Positions 28,548 to 35,079 of a DNA stretch of 64,000 nucleotides are shown piece after piece. Numbering within the stretch: the stretch's first letter is position 1; every line of letters begins with the position of its first letter. Below the pieces are notes generated by a model. That model was not told where the DNA came from, ran no database searches, and was given only the letters and a program-made list of their open reading frames with translations. The DNA comes from Pseudoalteromonas tunicata (GTDB taxonomy: Bacteria > Pseudomonadota > Gammaproteobacteria > Enterobacterales > Alteromonadaceae), in NCBI RefSeq assembly GCF_002310815.1, contig NZ_CP011032.1:1404001-1468000 (forward strand), given 5' to 3'. Both the position numbers and the translations under genes were made by a program.

Positions 28548-28753
28548 ACCAAGTCATAAGTTTCTTTATAAAGGCTTTTAGTAATGAGTCCTTAAACAAG
28601 GAATTAGAGTTAAAAAATGATCGAGAATACGTCATTCACTTTGCAACTTCCTTAAAGAAAGCTCGTGAAGATATTCATGTAACTGATTATTCAGTTAGTA
28701 AAGAAGAGCAGCTAACAAGCAAATCCAGCGGACTAGCCAAAGCTAGCCGCTGA
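28544..28753 (+). CDS. Small partner protein (cassette 2, gene 2), C-terminus encoded by attC
   Basis: 69 residues; the start overlaps the upstream stop (ATGA). It is mostly charged and helical, with no membrane segment. The last ~14 residues (LTSKSSGLAKASR) are read from the attC site itself, with the TGA inside the attC hairpin at 28751-28753. The family is not recognised. Strict coupling to the membrane/GAF-like gene suggests that the two proteins work together. Confidence 0.6.
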   Translation: MNQVISFFIKAFSNESLNKELELKNDREYVIHFATSLKKAREDIHVTDYSVSKEEQLTSKSSGLAKASR

Positions 28754-28763
28754 TTTGGGCGTT
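28710..28763 (+). other. attC site of cassette 2 (continues as GTTAGCT at 28911)
   Basis: It starts at AGCTAAC. The arms are AAATCCAGCGG/CCGCTGATTT and CTAGC/GCTAG. Its GTT end is split from AGCT by the second 147-bp element. Confidence 0.88.
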
Positions 28764-28910
28764 GAGGTTGTAGAATTACTCATTTGGTCAAGTTTTTAGG
28801 TGCTTTAAGGGGTCTCAAATGCATTGCTTAGTACGAGATTGTCGCTTAGAAAGCGATACAGGAGGTCAAAAAAATGGCCAAATTTATAAAAATAGAAATT
28901 CTACAGCCTC
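28764..28910 (+). mobile_element. 147-bp inverted-repeat element inserted in attC, copy 2
   Basis: Same length and same insertion position (between GTT and AGCT of attC) as copy 1, with GTT at 28761-28763 and 28911-28913. It differs from copy 1 at four positions by eye, two of them in the left terminal repeat (GAGGTTGTAGAATTACT). The AGGAGG and 13-codon frame are intact (28874-28915). Confidence 0.82.
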
Positions 28911-28946
28911 GTTAGCTGATTATTGAAATTTTGAGTAGTACTCCAA

Positions 28947-29420
28947 ATGAAGAATTATGTGCCTCATCCAAGATATGGATCTCAACCAATTACTTCTGGT
29001 CACGTTTATTCTAAAGATGAAATTGAAAGTGCCCACTGGCGCTATGCTAGCTTGAAATATTTTCCTGAAACGGCAATACCTGCTGAAGCAGAAAAACAGA
29101 ATTATGCAGAATATTCTCGAAAACTGTACGTTGATATCGAAGAGTCTTGTAAAGGTTGCCAGAGAGAGTTTATATTTTTTGCGCTTGAGCAAAAGTACTG
29201 GTTTGAAGAACTAAAATTTTGGGTTGATTCACACTGTATCAAGTGCATCAATTGCCGAAAAAGAGACTTTGAAATAAAGCAAATGCAAGTTAAATATTCA
29301 AACCTTGTATCAAAAATGGATAGAACAGCAGAGGAAACGCAGATAGTAAAAGCTATCGGGCAAGAGCTTTTTGAGTTGGGTTACATTAAAAATATAAATA
29401 AATTAAATAAAATCAGCTAA
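28947..29420 (+). CDS. Zinc-ribbon protein (cassette 3)
   Basis: 157 residues. The central part CKGCQREFIFFALEQKYW...HCIKCINCRKR has two CxxC pairs and the EFxFxxxEQ pattern of the small zinc-ribbon family PF13451 (zf_Tbcl, from memory). The rest is charged and helical, and no enzymatic motif is seen. The TAA stop is made by the AGCTAAC that begins the cassette's attC. The start at ATG 28947 has no clear Shine-Dalgarno; the AGGAGG of the nearby element lies about 80 bp upstream and is too far to serve directly. Confidence 0.7.
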   Translation: MKNYVPHPRYGSQPITSGHVYSKDEIESAHWRYASLKYFPETAIPAEAEKQNYAEYSRKLYVDIEESCKGCQREFIFFALEQKYWFEELKFWVDSHCIKCINCRKRDFEIKQMQVKYSNLVSKMDRTAEETQIVKAIGQELFELGYIKNINKLNKIS

Positions 29421-29492
29421 CAAACCCCAGCACAATGCGCCTTCGGCGCTCGACTCGCAACAAGTTGCTCGCGTGTGTGGCGGGCGTTAGCA
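29415..29492 (+). other. attC site of cassette 3
   Basis: AGCTAAC at 29415-29421 and GTTAGCA at 29486-29492, with the palindrome GCGCCTTCGGCGC and ACAAACCCC-type arms between. Confidence 0.85.
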
Positions 29493-29755
29493 GGTTTTCG
29501 GGTTTGAACGGTTTTAGTCAGTAGTTTTGTTCGGGCATTGCGCGTGTTTGGCTTTCCTAGCGGCACTGGCAAATAGTCAAAGCTCGCCAGTTTGTAGGTT
29601 TGCTGCAAGCGATTGTGGCGGTAGCGTTGCTCTTCTTGGCTTCGCTTAACAGTGTTGGCTCGCCGTGTCGCAGTTAACAGGTTTAATTTTAATATCAGCA
29701 GTCTGCCTTTGTTTGGGTTTGCCAGTGCGGCAAGCCGCGAAAGTCCGGTTCAGGC
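29493..29755 (+). other. Apparently non-coding cassette 4
   Basis: About 330 bp between two attC crossover points. Short frames on both strands are Arg/Ser/Ala-rich and cross attC sites; none has a convincing start or ribosome site. It could carry a small RNA, a promoter or a decayed gene. Confidence 0.55.
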
Positions 29756-29814
29756 TGCTAACAAGGCCAGTCAAGCGACGCCAAACAACGTCACGCCTGC
29801 TGGCAGCGTTATAC
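29756..29814 (+). other. attC site of cassette 4
   Basis: 59 bp from TGCTAAC to GTTATAC. The 5' arm CAAGGCCAGTCAAGCG and 3' arm GCCTGCTGGC fold imperfectly. Confidence 0.82.
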
Positions 29815-29832
29815 CCTTGAAAGGAGTTGGTA

Positions 29833-30225
29833 TTGAAATCGTATGTGGTTAGTGAAAAAGTCCTGAAAAAAGTGATGCTTACCCTCTATCATCGTATCGT
29901 TGAACAAGAGAATGATGGGGTACTTGATCTAAACAGATATAAGTTTCATGCCTTTGATCGTGACATGGAAGTTCAAGTGCCTGAAGTAGTTGATAGGCAA
30001 AAATCTATACCAAAAGTTAACTATGCAGCTTATGTTATGAGGATGGATGAACTGGGCTACATCAAGAGAGATGGTATGAGTTTTGTGTTTACTGATTCAG
30101 GGTTTTTAGCGGCTAGCAAGTTGGCTTATCCAGTTAGGGTATGGTTTAAGACTCATTGGCTTGGGCTATCAGGCTTAGTTGTAGGTATTGCAGCCTTAGT
30201 CGTTGCGATCAAGCAGTTACCTTGA
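29833..30225 (+). CDS. Winged-helix-like protein with C-terminal TM helix (cassette 5)
   Basis: 130 residues from TTG 29833, with AGGAG at 6 bp. The body (VLKKVMLTLYHRIVEQENDG...YVMRMDELGYIKRDGMSFVFTDSGFLAASK) looks like a winged helix. The last ~25 residues form one membrane helix (HWLGLSGLVVGIAALVVAI). The family is not recognised. The layout matches the protein encoded at 25471. Possible roles are a membrane-tethered sensor or an effector/regulator of a defence pair. Confidence 0.65.
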   Translation: MKSYVVSEKVLKKVMLTLYHRIVEQENDGVLDLNRYKFHAFDRDMEVQVPEVVDRQKSIPKVNYAAYVMRMDELGYIKRDGMSFVFTDSGFLAASKLAYPVRVWFKTHWLGLSGLVVGIAALVVAIKQLP

Positions 30226-30231
30226 GCACGG

Positions 30232-30308
30232 GTATAACAATGCGCTCAAATCGTTCGCTTCGCTCACTGGGACCGGCTAAAGCCGGCCCCTTAGCTTAAT
30301 CGTTATAC
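30232..30308 (+). other. attC site of cassette 5
   Basis: 77 bp from GTATAAC to GTTATAC, with the inner hairpin CCGGCTAAAGCCGG. Confidence 0.82.
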
Positions 30309-30325
30309 ACATCAGGGAAGTTAGT

Positions 30326-31165
30326 ATGAAAAAGTTGGTATCAGCGTTCTCAATTTTGTTGTTTACCTTGCCAGTATTAGCGGAAGACTCGATTTTATTA
30401 GGCACATCCACATCGTTAGAATCAAAGATAATGGGTGAGAATAGACCTTATATGGTTTATTTACCCCCGTCTTACGAAAAAAGCGAAAATACTTACCCTG
30501 TCATTTATCTTCTTGACGGTGATACCCATAGATTTAAAGGATTTGTCGGGGTGCTTGAATCCTTGAGTACAGAAACGTTAGAAAAGCAGGTTCAAGAGTC
30601 AATCGTCATTTCCATTCCGAATACAAATAGATCACGAGACCTCACACCTTCATATCTGAGAGAGTGGAAATTTAAAGGCCGAGTTTTGGACACATTTGAA
30701 CAAACAGGAAATGCGCAACAGTTCGCCGAGTTCCTTCAAAAGGAGCTAATACCAGCCATTGATACTAAATACAGAACTTCTAAAAAGCGGTTATTGGTTG
30801 GTGAATCGTTTGGAGGTTTGTTTGCTGCAACCACTCTTCTAAAGTCACCATCTGTTTTTACAGACTACCTAATCATTGATCCAACATCTCTATGGGATAA
30901 CGACTATTTAAATCGAGAATTTAGTGCTACAAATGGAGAAGTAAAGATTCGTTCTCGAGCTTACTTTGCTTTTGCAGACAATTCTCACCTGGGAGAAATC
31001 GGATTAACTAATTACAAATGGGGTACTACTTTTGCCTCATCTGTAATAGATGCGACAAACGGTATATCTCAACAGCAATACTTCGAAAATGAAACTCATG
31101 GCACCGTTGCTTTTCTAGCTTGGTACAATGGGCTAAAAGTCCTTTTACCAGCCACCGAGAAGTGA
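30326..31165 (+). CDS. Secreted alpha/beta-hydrolase, esterase D/Fes-like (cassette 6)
   Basis: 279 residues with a cleavable signal peptide (MKKLVSAFSILLFTLPVLAE). The esterase family features are PVIYLLDGD, the nucleophile elbow GESFGG, IIDPTSLWDN for the acid region and a late His (ETHGTVAF). Relatives include IroE/Fes-type siderophore esterases and putative tributyrin esterases; the substrate is unknown. GGGAAG lies before ATG 30326. This is an unusual cassette, as it encodes an exported enzyme. Confidence 0.85.
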   Translation: MKKLVSAFSILLFTLPVLAEDSILLGTSTSLESKIMGENRPYMVYLPPSYEKSENTYPVIYLLDGDTHRFKGFVGVLESLSTETLEKQVQESIVISIPNTNRSRDLTPSYLREWKFKGRVLDTFEQTGNAQQFAEFLQKELIPAIDTKYRTSKKRLLVGESFGGLFAATTLLKSPSVFTDYLIIDPTSLWDNDYLNREFSATNGEVKIRSRAYFAFADNSHLGEIGLTNYKWGTTFASSVIDATNGISQQQYFENETHGTVAFLAWYNGLKVLLPATEK

Positions 31166-31168
31166 TGT

Positions 31169-31267
31169 GTATAACAAACAAAGTAAGCGGGACAATAACA
31201 TATGGGCCCCGTCACTTCGTTCCGTATTTTAGCCCACATGTTACTGCCCCTTCTTTGGGCGTTAGCT
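31169..31267 (+). other. attC site of cassette 6
   Basis: 99 bp from GTATAAC to GTTAGCT. The arms are AACATATGGGC/GCCCACATGTT, with a central region like that of cassette 1 (GTCACTTCGTTCC). Confidence 0.9.
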
Positions 31268-31283
31268 GTCATCTGGAGTCACA

Positions 31284-31946
31284 ATGAATAAACAAAGTTT
31301 CCATTATACCGCGGATGCCGCTAGGGTTATTTCCGATGACTATATAGGCTTGATGGATCGTGACGAATATAATTCTGCGATTATGCATGTAAAAGAATTA
31401 ATTAATGCTGCAAATGTTTTATTTATGGCTAAGAGTTATGCGCCTTCTGTTTTTTTAAGTATCACAATATTTGAAGAAATAGCAAAAATAAAATCTGGTC
31501 ATATGCGTTCATGGGGGCAAGAAATAAAACAGGTAAGACGAAGTAAAGATCCATTATTCCAACATGTTAAAAAACATAAGATTGCTCTTGATAATATGTA
31601 CCTTATTGGTGATAGACTTGAAAATAGTATGGGAAAGGATCGAGCTGAAGAGTTTTTTAGGAAATATCAAACTGGTGAATATTCAAATTTCCGAGAAGAA
31701 TCTTTGTATTTCGCAAGATGCAAAAATAAATTACACATACCATCGCAACAATTTGATATAAAGCTATCTGCGGAGCATTTACTCGTTGCAATCGAGATGT
31801 TTAGCGATGAATTTTGGGGAGTTACCGCTGAAGCATCAACCATTTGTGATACTACTGATGCAATTTACATCGAAGTTGAAAAACAGCTAACAAGCGCTTT
31901 AAGTCAACGAGGGTCAAATCTTGACTTCAGACATCAAAACTTTTGA
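31284..31946 (+). CDS. AbiV-like abortive-infection protein (cassette 7)
   Basis: 220 residues. The central part (HVKELINAANVLFMAKSYAPSVFLSITIFEEIAKIKSGHM...LFQHVKKHKIALDN) matches the helical pattern of AbiV proteins. In these, repeated Ala/Leu helices are followed by an EE(I/L)(A/G)K segment and an H..K motif. AbiV is a phage-resistance protein described in lactococci, where it blocks phage translation; transfer of that function here is inference. The C-terminus from QLTSAL onward is read from attC sequence. CATCTGGAG lies just before ATG 31284. Confidence 0.7.
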   Translation: MNKQSFHYTADAARVISDDYIGLMDRDEYNSAIMHVKELINAANVLFMAKSYAPSVFLSITIFEEIAKIKSGHMRSWGQEIKQVRRSKDPLFQHVKKHKIALDNMYLIGDRLENSMGKDRAEEFFRKYQTGEYSNFREESLYFARCKNKLHIPSQQFDIKLSAEHLLVAIEMFSDEFWGVTAEASTICDTTDAIYIEVEKQLTSALSQRGSNLDFRHQNF

Positions 31947-31967
31947 TTGACTGCTTCTCGCTCAAAG
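31885..31967 (+). other. Truncated attC and right end of the cassette array
   Basis: AGCTAAC at 31885-31891 starts an attC whose 3' half is missing. Sixty-one bases later is GCTTCTCGCTCAAAG (31953-31967), the inverted copy of a sequence near the left ends of modules 5 and 6 (20779, 23114). The array was therefore cut where the island's right end begins. Confidence 0.7.
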
Positions 31968-32055
31968 TCGACCTATAGAGTATTTACGTTAACTCATAAT
32001 GGGGCAGAAACGAGTTACGCCTCAAGGTCCGTTCATGGCACAAAGCAGGCTTTGA

Positions 32056-32688
32056 TTACTCTGTTTTCTCTTTAAATTCACACAGGTCTTCAATTATACA
32101 GCTGCCACACTTTGGCTTACGCGCTACACAGGTATAACGTCCATGTAAAATGAGCCAGTGGTGTACGTCAACCTTAAATTCGGCCGGCACCACTTTATCT
32201 AGCTTCTTTTCGACCTCAACCACATCTTTACCCATAGCAAATTTGGTACGGTTAGAAACACGGAAAATATGCGTGTCTACGGCAATCGTCGGCCAGCCAA
32301 AGGCGGTATTAAGCACTACATTAGCAGTTTTACGGCCAACACCGGGTAAAGCTTCGAGCGCTTCGCGGTTTTCTGGCACTTCGCCGTTATGTTTGTCAAC
32401 CAATATTTGGCACATTTTATAAACGTTGGCGGCTTTTGAGTTAAATAAACCGATGGTTTTAATGTAATCACGTAACGTGTCGTGGCCAATAGCTAAAATC
32501 GCTTGTGGTGTATTGGCAACAGGGAAGAGCTTGCGGGTCGCTTTATTGACGCCGACATCCGTTGCTTGTGCTGAGAGTGTGACCGCGACTAGCAACTCAA
32601 ACGGCGAGCTGTATTCAAGTTCGGTTTCGGGATGTGGGTTGTTTTCGCGCAAGCGTACTAAAATTTCATGGCGTTTTTCTTTATTCAT
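32056..32688 (-). CDS. nth: Endonuclease III (nth), intact; attachment site of the islands
   Basis: 210 residues, full length. It removes oxidised pyrimidines from DNA and nicks the abasic site. The helix-hairpin-helix LPGVGRKTANVV carries the catalytic Lys, VDTHIFRVSNR carries the catalytic Asp, and the C-terminal CVARKPKCGSCIIEDLC is the 4Fe-4S motif. It overlaps rsxE's end by one base, as the last gene of the rsx operon. The segment from FGWP to the stop (32056-32303) is the part present as fragments to the left. By the island model this 3' end arrived with the most recent insertion. Confidence 0.97.
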   Translation of the reverse strand: MNKEKRHEILVRLRENNPHPETELEYSSPFELLVAVTLSAQATDVGVNKATRKLFPVANTPQAILAIGHDTLRDYIKTIGLFNSKAANVYKMCQILVDKHNGEVPENREALEALPGVGRKTANVVLNTAFGWPTIAVDTHIFRVSNRTKFAMGKDVVEVEKKLDKVVPAEFKVDVHHWLILHGRYTCVARKPKCGSCIIEDLCEFKEKTE

Positions 32689-33389
32689 TAATTTAAGCTC
32701 GTTACACGGGCGCGAGGCGCTTTTTCTGTGGTAGCTATAGGGGCTTGTTTAGCTTTAAGTTGCTGATCAATGATATTTTTTGCCGCAATTAAAAATCCCA
32801 TACCGATAAAAGCACCAGGTGGTAAAATGGCAAGTAAAAACTGGCTATCAAACTGAAATACTTCAATGCGTAATACTGTAGCCCATTGGCCAAACAATAA
32901 GTGTGCGCCATCAAATAGGGTGCCTTGGCCTAATAACTCACGCATAGCACCAAGTACTATCAATACTAAGGTAAAACCTAAGCCCATCATAAAACCATCC
33001 CAAGCCGATAAAATTACCGTGTTTTTTGAAGCAAAGGCTTCGGCACGGCCGATAATGGCGCAGTTGGTAACTATGAGTGGAATAAAAATCCCCAGCGATT
33101 GATAAAGCGAAAAGGTGTAGGCATTCATCAGCAGTTCGATAATGGTAACAAAGGCGGCAATGATCATGACAAATACCGGAATGCGAATTTCTTTTGGCAC
33201 AAAGTTACGGACCATTGAGACGGTAATGTTAGAGCCCATTAGTACCAATAAGGTTGCAAACCCTAAGCCCATGGCGTTAGTAATGGTGGCGGTTACAGCC
33301 AATAAAGGGCATAAGCCTAGCAGTTGCACGAGCGCAGGGTTATTTTTCCAAAGACCTTGTTCGGTAACATTTTGAAATTCAGTGTTCAT
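32688..33389 (-). CDS. rsxE: Electron transport complex subunit RsxE (RnfE)
   Basis: 233 residues with six membrane helices. The N-terminal [32 protein letters not shown] motif is typical of RsxE/NqrD. It is part of the Rnf/Rsx membrane complex, which moves electrons between NADH and ferredoxin and in enterobacteria keeps SoxR reduced. It overlaps rsxG and nth by one base on each side. Confidence 0.96.
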   Translation of the reverse strand: MNTEFQNVTEQGLWKNNPALVQLLGLCPLLAVTATITNAMGLGFATLLVLMGSNITVSMVRNFVPKEIRIPVFVMIIAAFVTIIELLMNAYTFSLYQSLGIFIPLIVTNCAIIGRAEAFASKNTVILSAWDGFMMGLGFTLVLIVLGAMRELLGQGTLFDGAHLLFGQWATVLRIEVFQFDSQFLLAILPPGAFIGMGFLIAAKNIIDQQLKAKQAPIATTEKAPRARVTSLN

Positions 33390-34024
33390 TATTGCACTCC
33401 AGCACAGTCATTTTTAGCATCAAACAGCGCATCAAAATGAGTTTGAGCATACACATTAGCCGATTTAACACTTTTCACCACGGCTCTAGGTGTTATGGTT
33501 GCACCAGTAAACTGATCGATCACACCGCCATCTTTTTTTACTCTAAAGCGAGGGTCGTTAAGTGACTCAACTTGCTGGCCGATAAATGAATGGATCCAAT
33601 CTGATTTTTCAGGCTCTACTTTATCGCCAAGCCCTGGGGTTTCTTTGTGCTTTAATACGCGCACACCTGCTAACGTCCCATCACGATAAGTCGCTGAAAT
33701 AATTTCAATTTTACCGCTATAGCCATCGGGAGCGGTGCTTTGCACTAACAAAGCAACGTTTTGGCCATTTTTACGAGCGCGATACAAGGTATGTGCTTGA
33801 TTTTCTCCTAGTTCAGCTGCGGTGATCTGGGTGCAATCAAGGTAAAGTTCGTTGTCGTACGCGTCATTGGGAATAATTTGTGAGAGGGTGTTCATCAGTT
33901 TTTTTTGTTCTTGCAGCGCAATTTGCTCAGCTGTTGCAAGTTGAACCAAGGTCACAGCGCCCGTAGTGGCTATGGCAAATAAAGTCAGAATGAGTCCATT
34001 TTTACGCATCGAAGATAAAATCAT
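33389..34024 (-). CDS. rsxG: Electron transport complex subunit RsxG (RnfG)
   Basis: 211 residues. One N-terminal membrane helix is followed by a periplasmic FMN-binding domain. The flavinylation motif is [11 protein letters not shown], in which a Thr carries FMN by a phosphodiester bond in this family. [11 protein letters not shown] is also conserved. It overlaps rsxD by 4 bp. Confidence 0.95.
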   Translation of the reverse strand: MILSSMRKNGLILTLFAIATTGAVTLVQLATAEQIALQEQKKLMNTLSQIIPNDAYDNELYLDCTQITAAELGENQAHTLYRARKNGQNVALLVQSTAPDGYSGKIEIISATYRDGTLAGVRVLKHKETPGLGDKVEPEKSDWIHSFIGQQVESLNDPRFRVKKDGGVIDQFTGATITPRAVVKSVKSANVYAQTHFDALFDAKNDCAGVQ

Positions 34025-35079
34025 GATGATTTCCTATGGCCATAAGTACGTGGCTGAGTGTAATGGTCTATCAACGGCACTGACATATTGAGCAGCAAAA
34101 CTGCAAATGCAACGGCATCGGGATAACCACCCACAGTACGAATTAAATAAATCAGCAGGCCAATTAAGGCGCCATAAATTAAACGGCCTTTATTTGTCGT
34201 AGCAGCACTAACCGGATCGGTGGCAATAAAAAATGCGGCAAACATGGTGGCGCCACTCAGTAAATGAAACACGGGGCCTGCCGCTTGGTCTGGCGAAAGA
34301 ATATAGCCAATTGAAGCACATACTGTGATGCTCGCTAAAATCGAGATTGGAATATGCCAATTAATTACCCGAGCTTTTATTAAATATAAGCCACCGATAA
34401 AAAAGCCAATATTAACCCATTGCCAGCCCAATCCTGCGTATTGACCAAAAACATTATGTTTCATGGATTCCGAAACGGTTAAACCTTTGCCTAAATCAGT
34501 TTTGAGCGTATCAAGCGGGGTCGCCATAGTAATACCATCAATATCCATTTTAAGCTGTGTGAGGCTAAAGCCACTTTGGCTATATCCGGTAAAAATGACA
34601 TTGAGTTGGTCGGCAAAGTTAATTGGATGAAGTTGCAAGCTTTCGACGGGTAACCATGATGTCATTTGTAGAGGAAACGACACCAGTAATAATACATAAG
34701 CGGCCATCGCAGGGTTAAACAAGTTAAAGCCAAGCCCGCCGTAAAGCTGTTTCACAATTACGATAGCAAAAAAAGTACCAATTACAATAATCCACCACGG
34801 TGCTAAAGAGGGAATACTTAACGCTAATAAAACGGCAGTTAAGATCCCACTAAAGTCGGTGATAACAGGCAGTGCCGCGCGTTTTCGTAGCATCATTACC
34901 GCACTTTCACACACAACAGCGGTGATCACCGCAAGTAGTAATTGAATTAAAACAGCAGTCCCAAAAAAATAACACTGTGCAATCAGCCCCGGAATACAGG
35001 CAAAAATAACGCTCAACATTAAGGTTGATAGCGACTTTTGACTATGGCTGTGGGGAGAACTTAACATGTTGAGTTTCAT
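34021..35079 (-). CDS. rsxD: Electron transport complex subunit RsxD (RnfD)
   Basis: 352 residues and about nine membrane helices, in the NqrB/RnfD family. The covalent FMN site SGATMFAAFFIATDPVSA is present. NPAMAAYVLLLVSFPLQMTSW is typical of the family. The start overlaps rsxC's stop by 4 bp. Confidence 0.95.
   Translation of the reverse strand: MKLNMLSSPHSHSQKSLSTLMLSVIFACIPGLIAQCYFFGTAVLIQLLLAVITAVVCESAVMMLRKRAALPVITDFSGILTAVLLALSIPSLAPWWIIVIGTFFAIVIVKQLYGGLGFNLFNPAMAAYVLLLVSFPLQMTSWLPVESLQLHPINFADQLNVIFTGYSQSGFSLTQLKMDIDGITMATPLDTLKTDLGKGLTVSESMKHNVFGQYAGLGWQWVNIGFFIGGLYLIKARVINWHIPISILASITVCASIGYILSPDQAAGPVFHLLSGATMFAAFFIATDPVSAATTNKGRLIYGALIGLLIYLIRTVGGYPDAVAFAVLLLNMSVPLIDHYTQPRTYGHRKSS

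Larger units (their letters stand above)
26665..31891 (+). mobile_element. Integron gene-cassette array without visible integrase (CALIN-like)
   Basis: Six complete attC-type sites and one truncated one separate short genes, nearly all on the plus strand. At every boundary the GTTNNNN before a cassette is complementary to the NNNNAAC that begins its own attC: GTTAGGG/CCCTAAC, GTTAGCT/AGCTAAC, GTTAGCA/TGCTAAC, GTTATAC/GTATAAC, and again GTTAGCT/AGCTAAC. This pairing is the hallmark of IntI-inserted cassettes. No intI is in the window. Confidence 0.9.
12933..32303. mobile_element. Stack of genomic-island modules integrated in nth
   Basis: Between gloA and intact nth lie five truncated copies of the nth 3' end. 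All have the same orientation and all end at the same codons (Phe-Gly-Trp-Pro) next to an 18-bp motif close to AAAGATAATGAANGTAGA. Cargo modules lie between them: about 13.19-14.79, 15.05-18.06, 18.37-20.50, 20.76-22.83 and 23.09-32.05 kb. I infer successive site-specific insertions into nth, each bringing a replacement 3' end and displacing the former one leftwards. Only the rightmost module retains a recombinase remnant. Confidence 0.8.

Noticed and set aside
29417..29608. A 63-codon minus-strand frame in cassette 4
   Set aside because: It crosses an attC site and has arginine-rich, unnatural composition.
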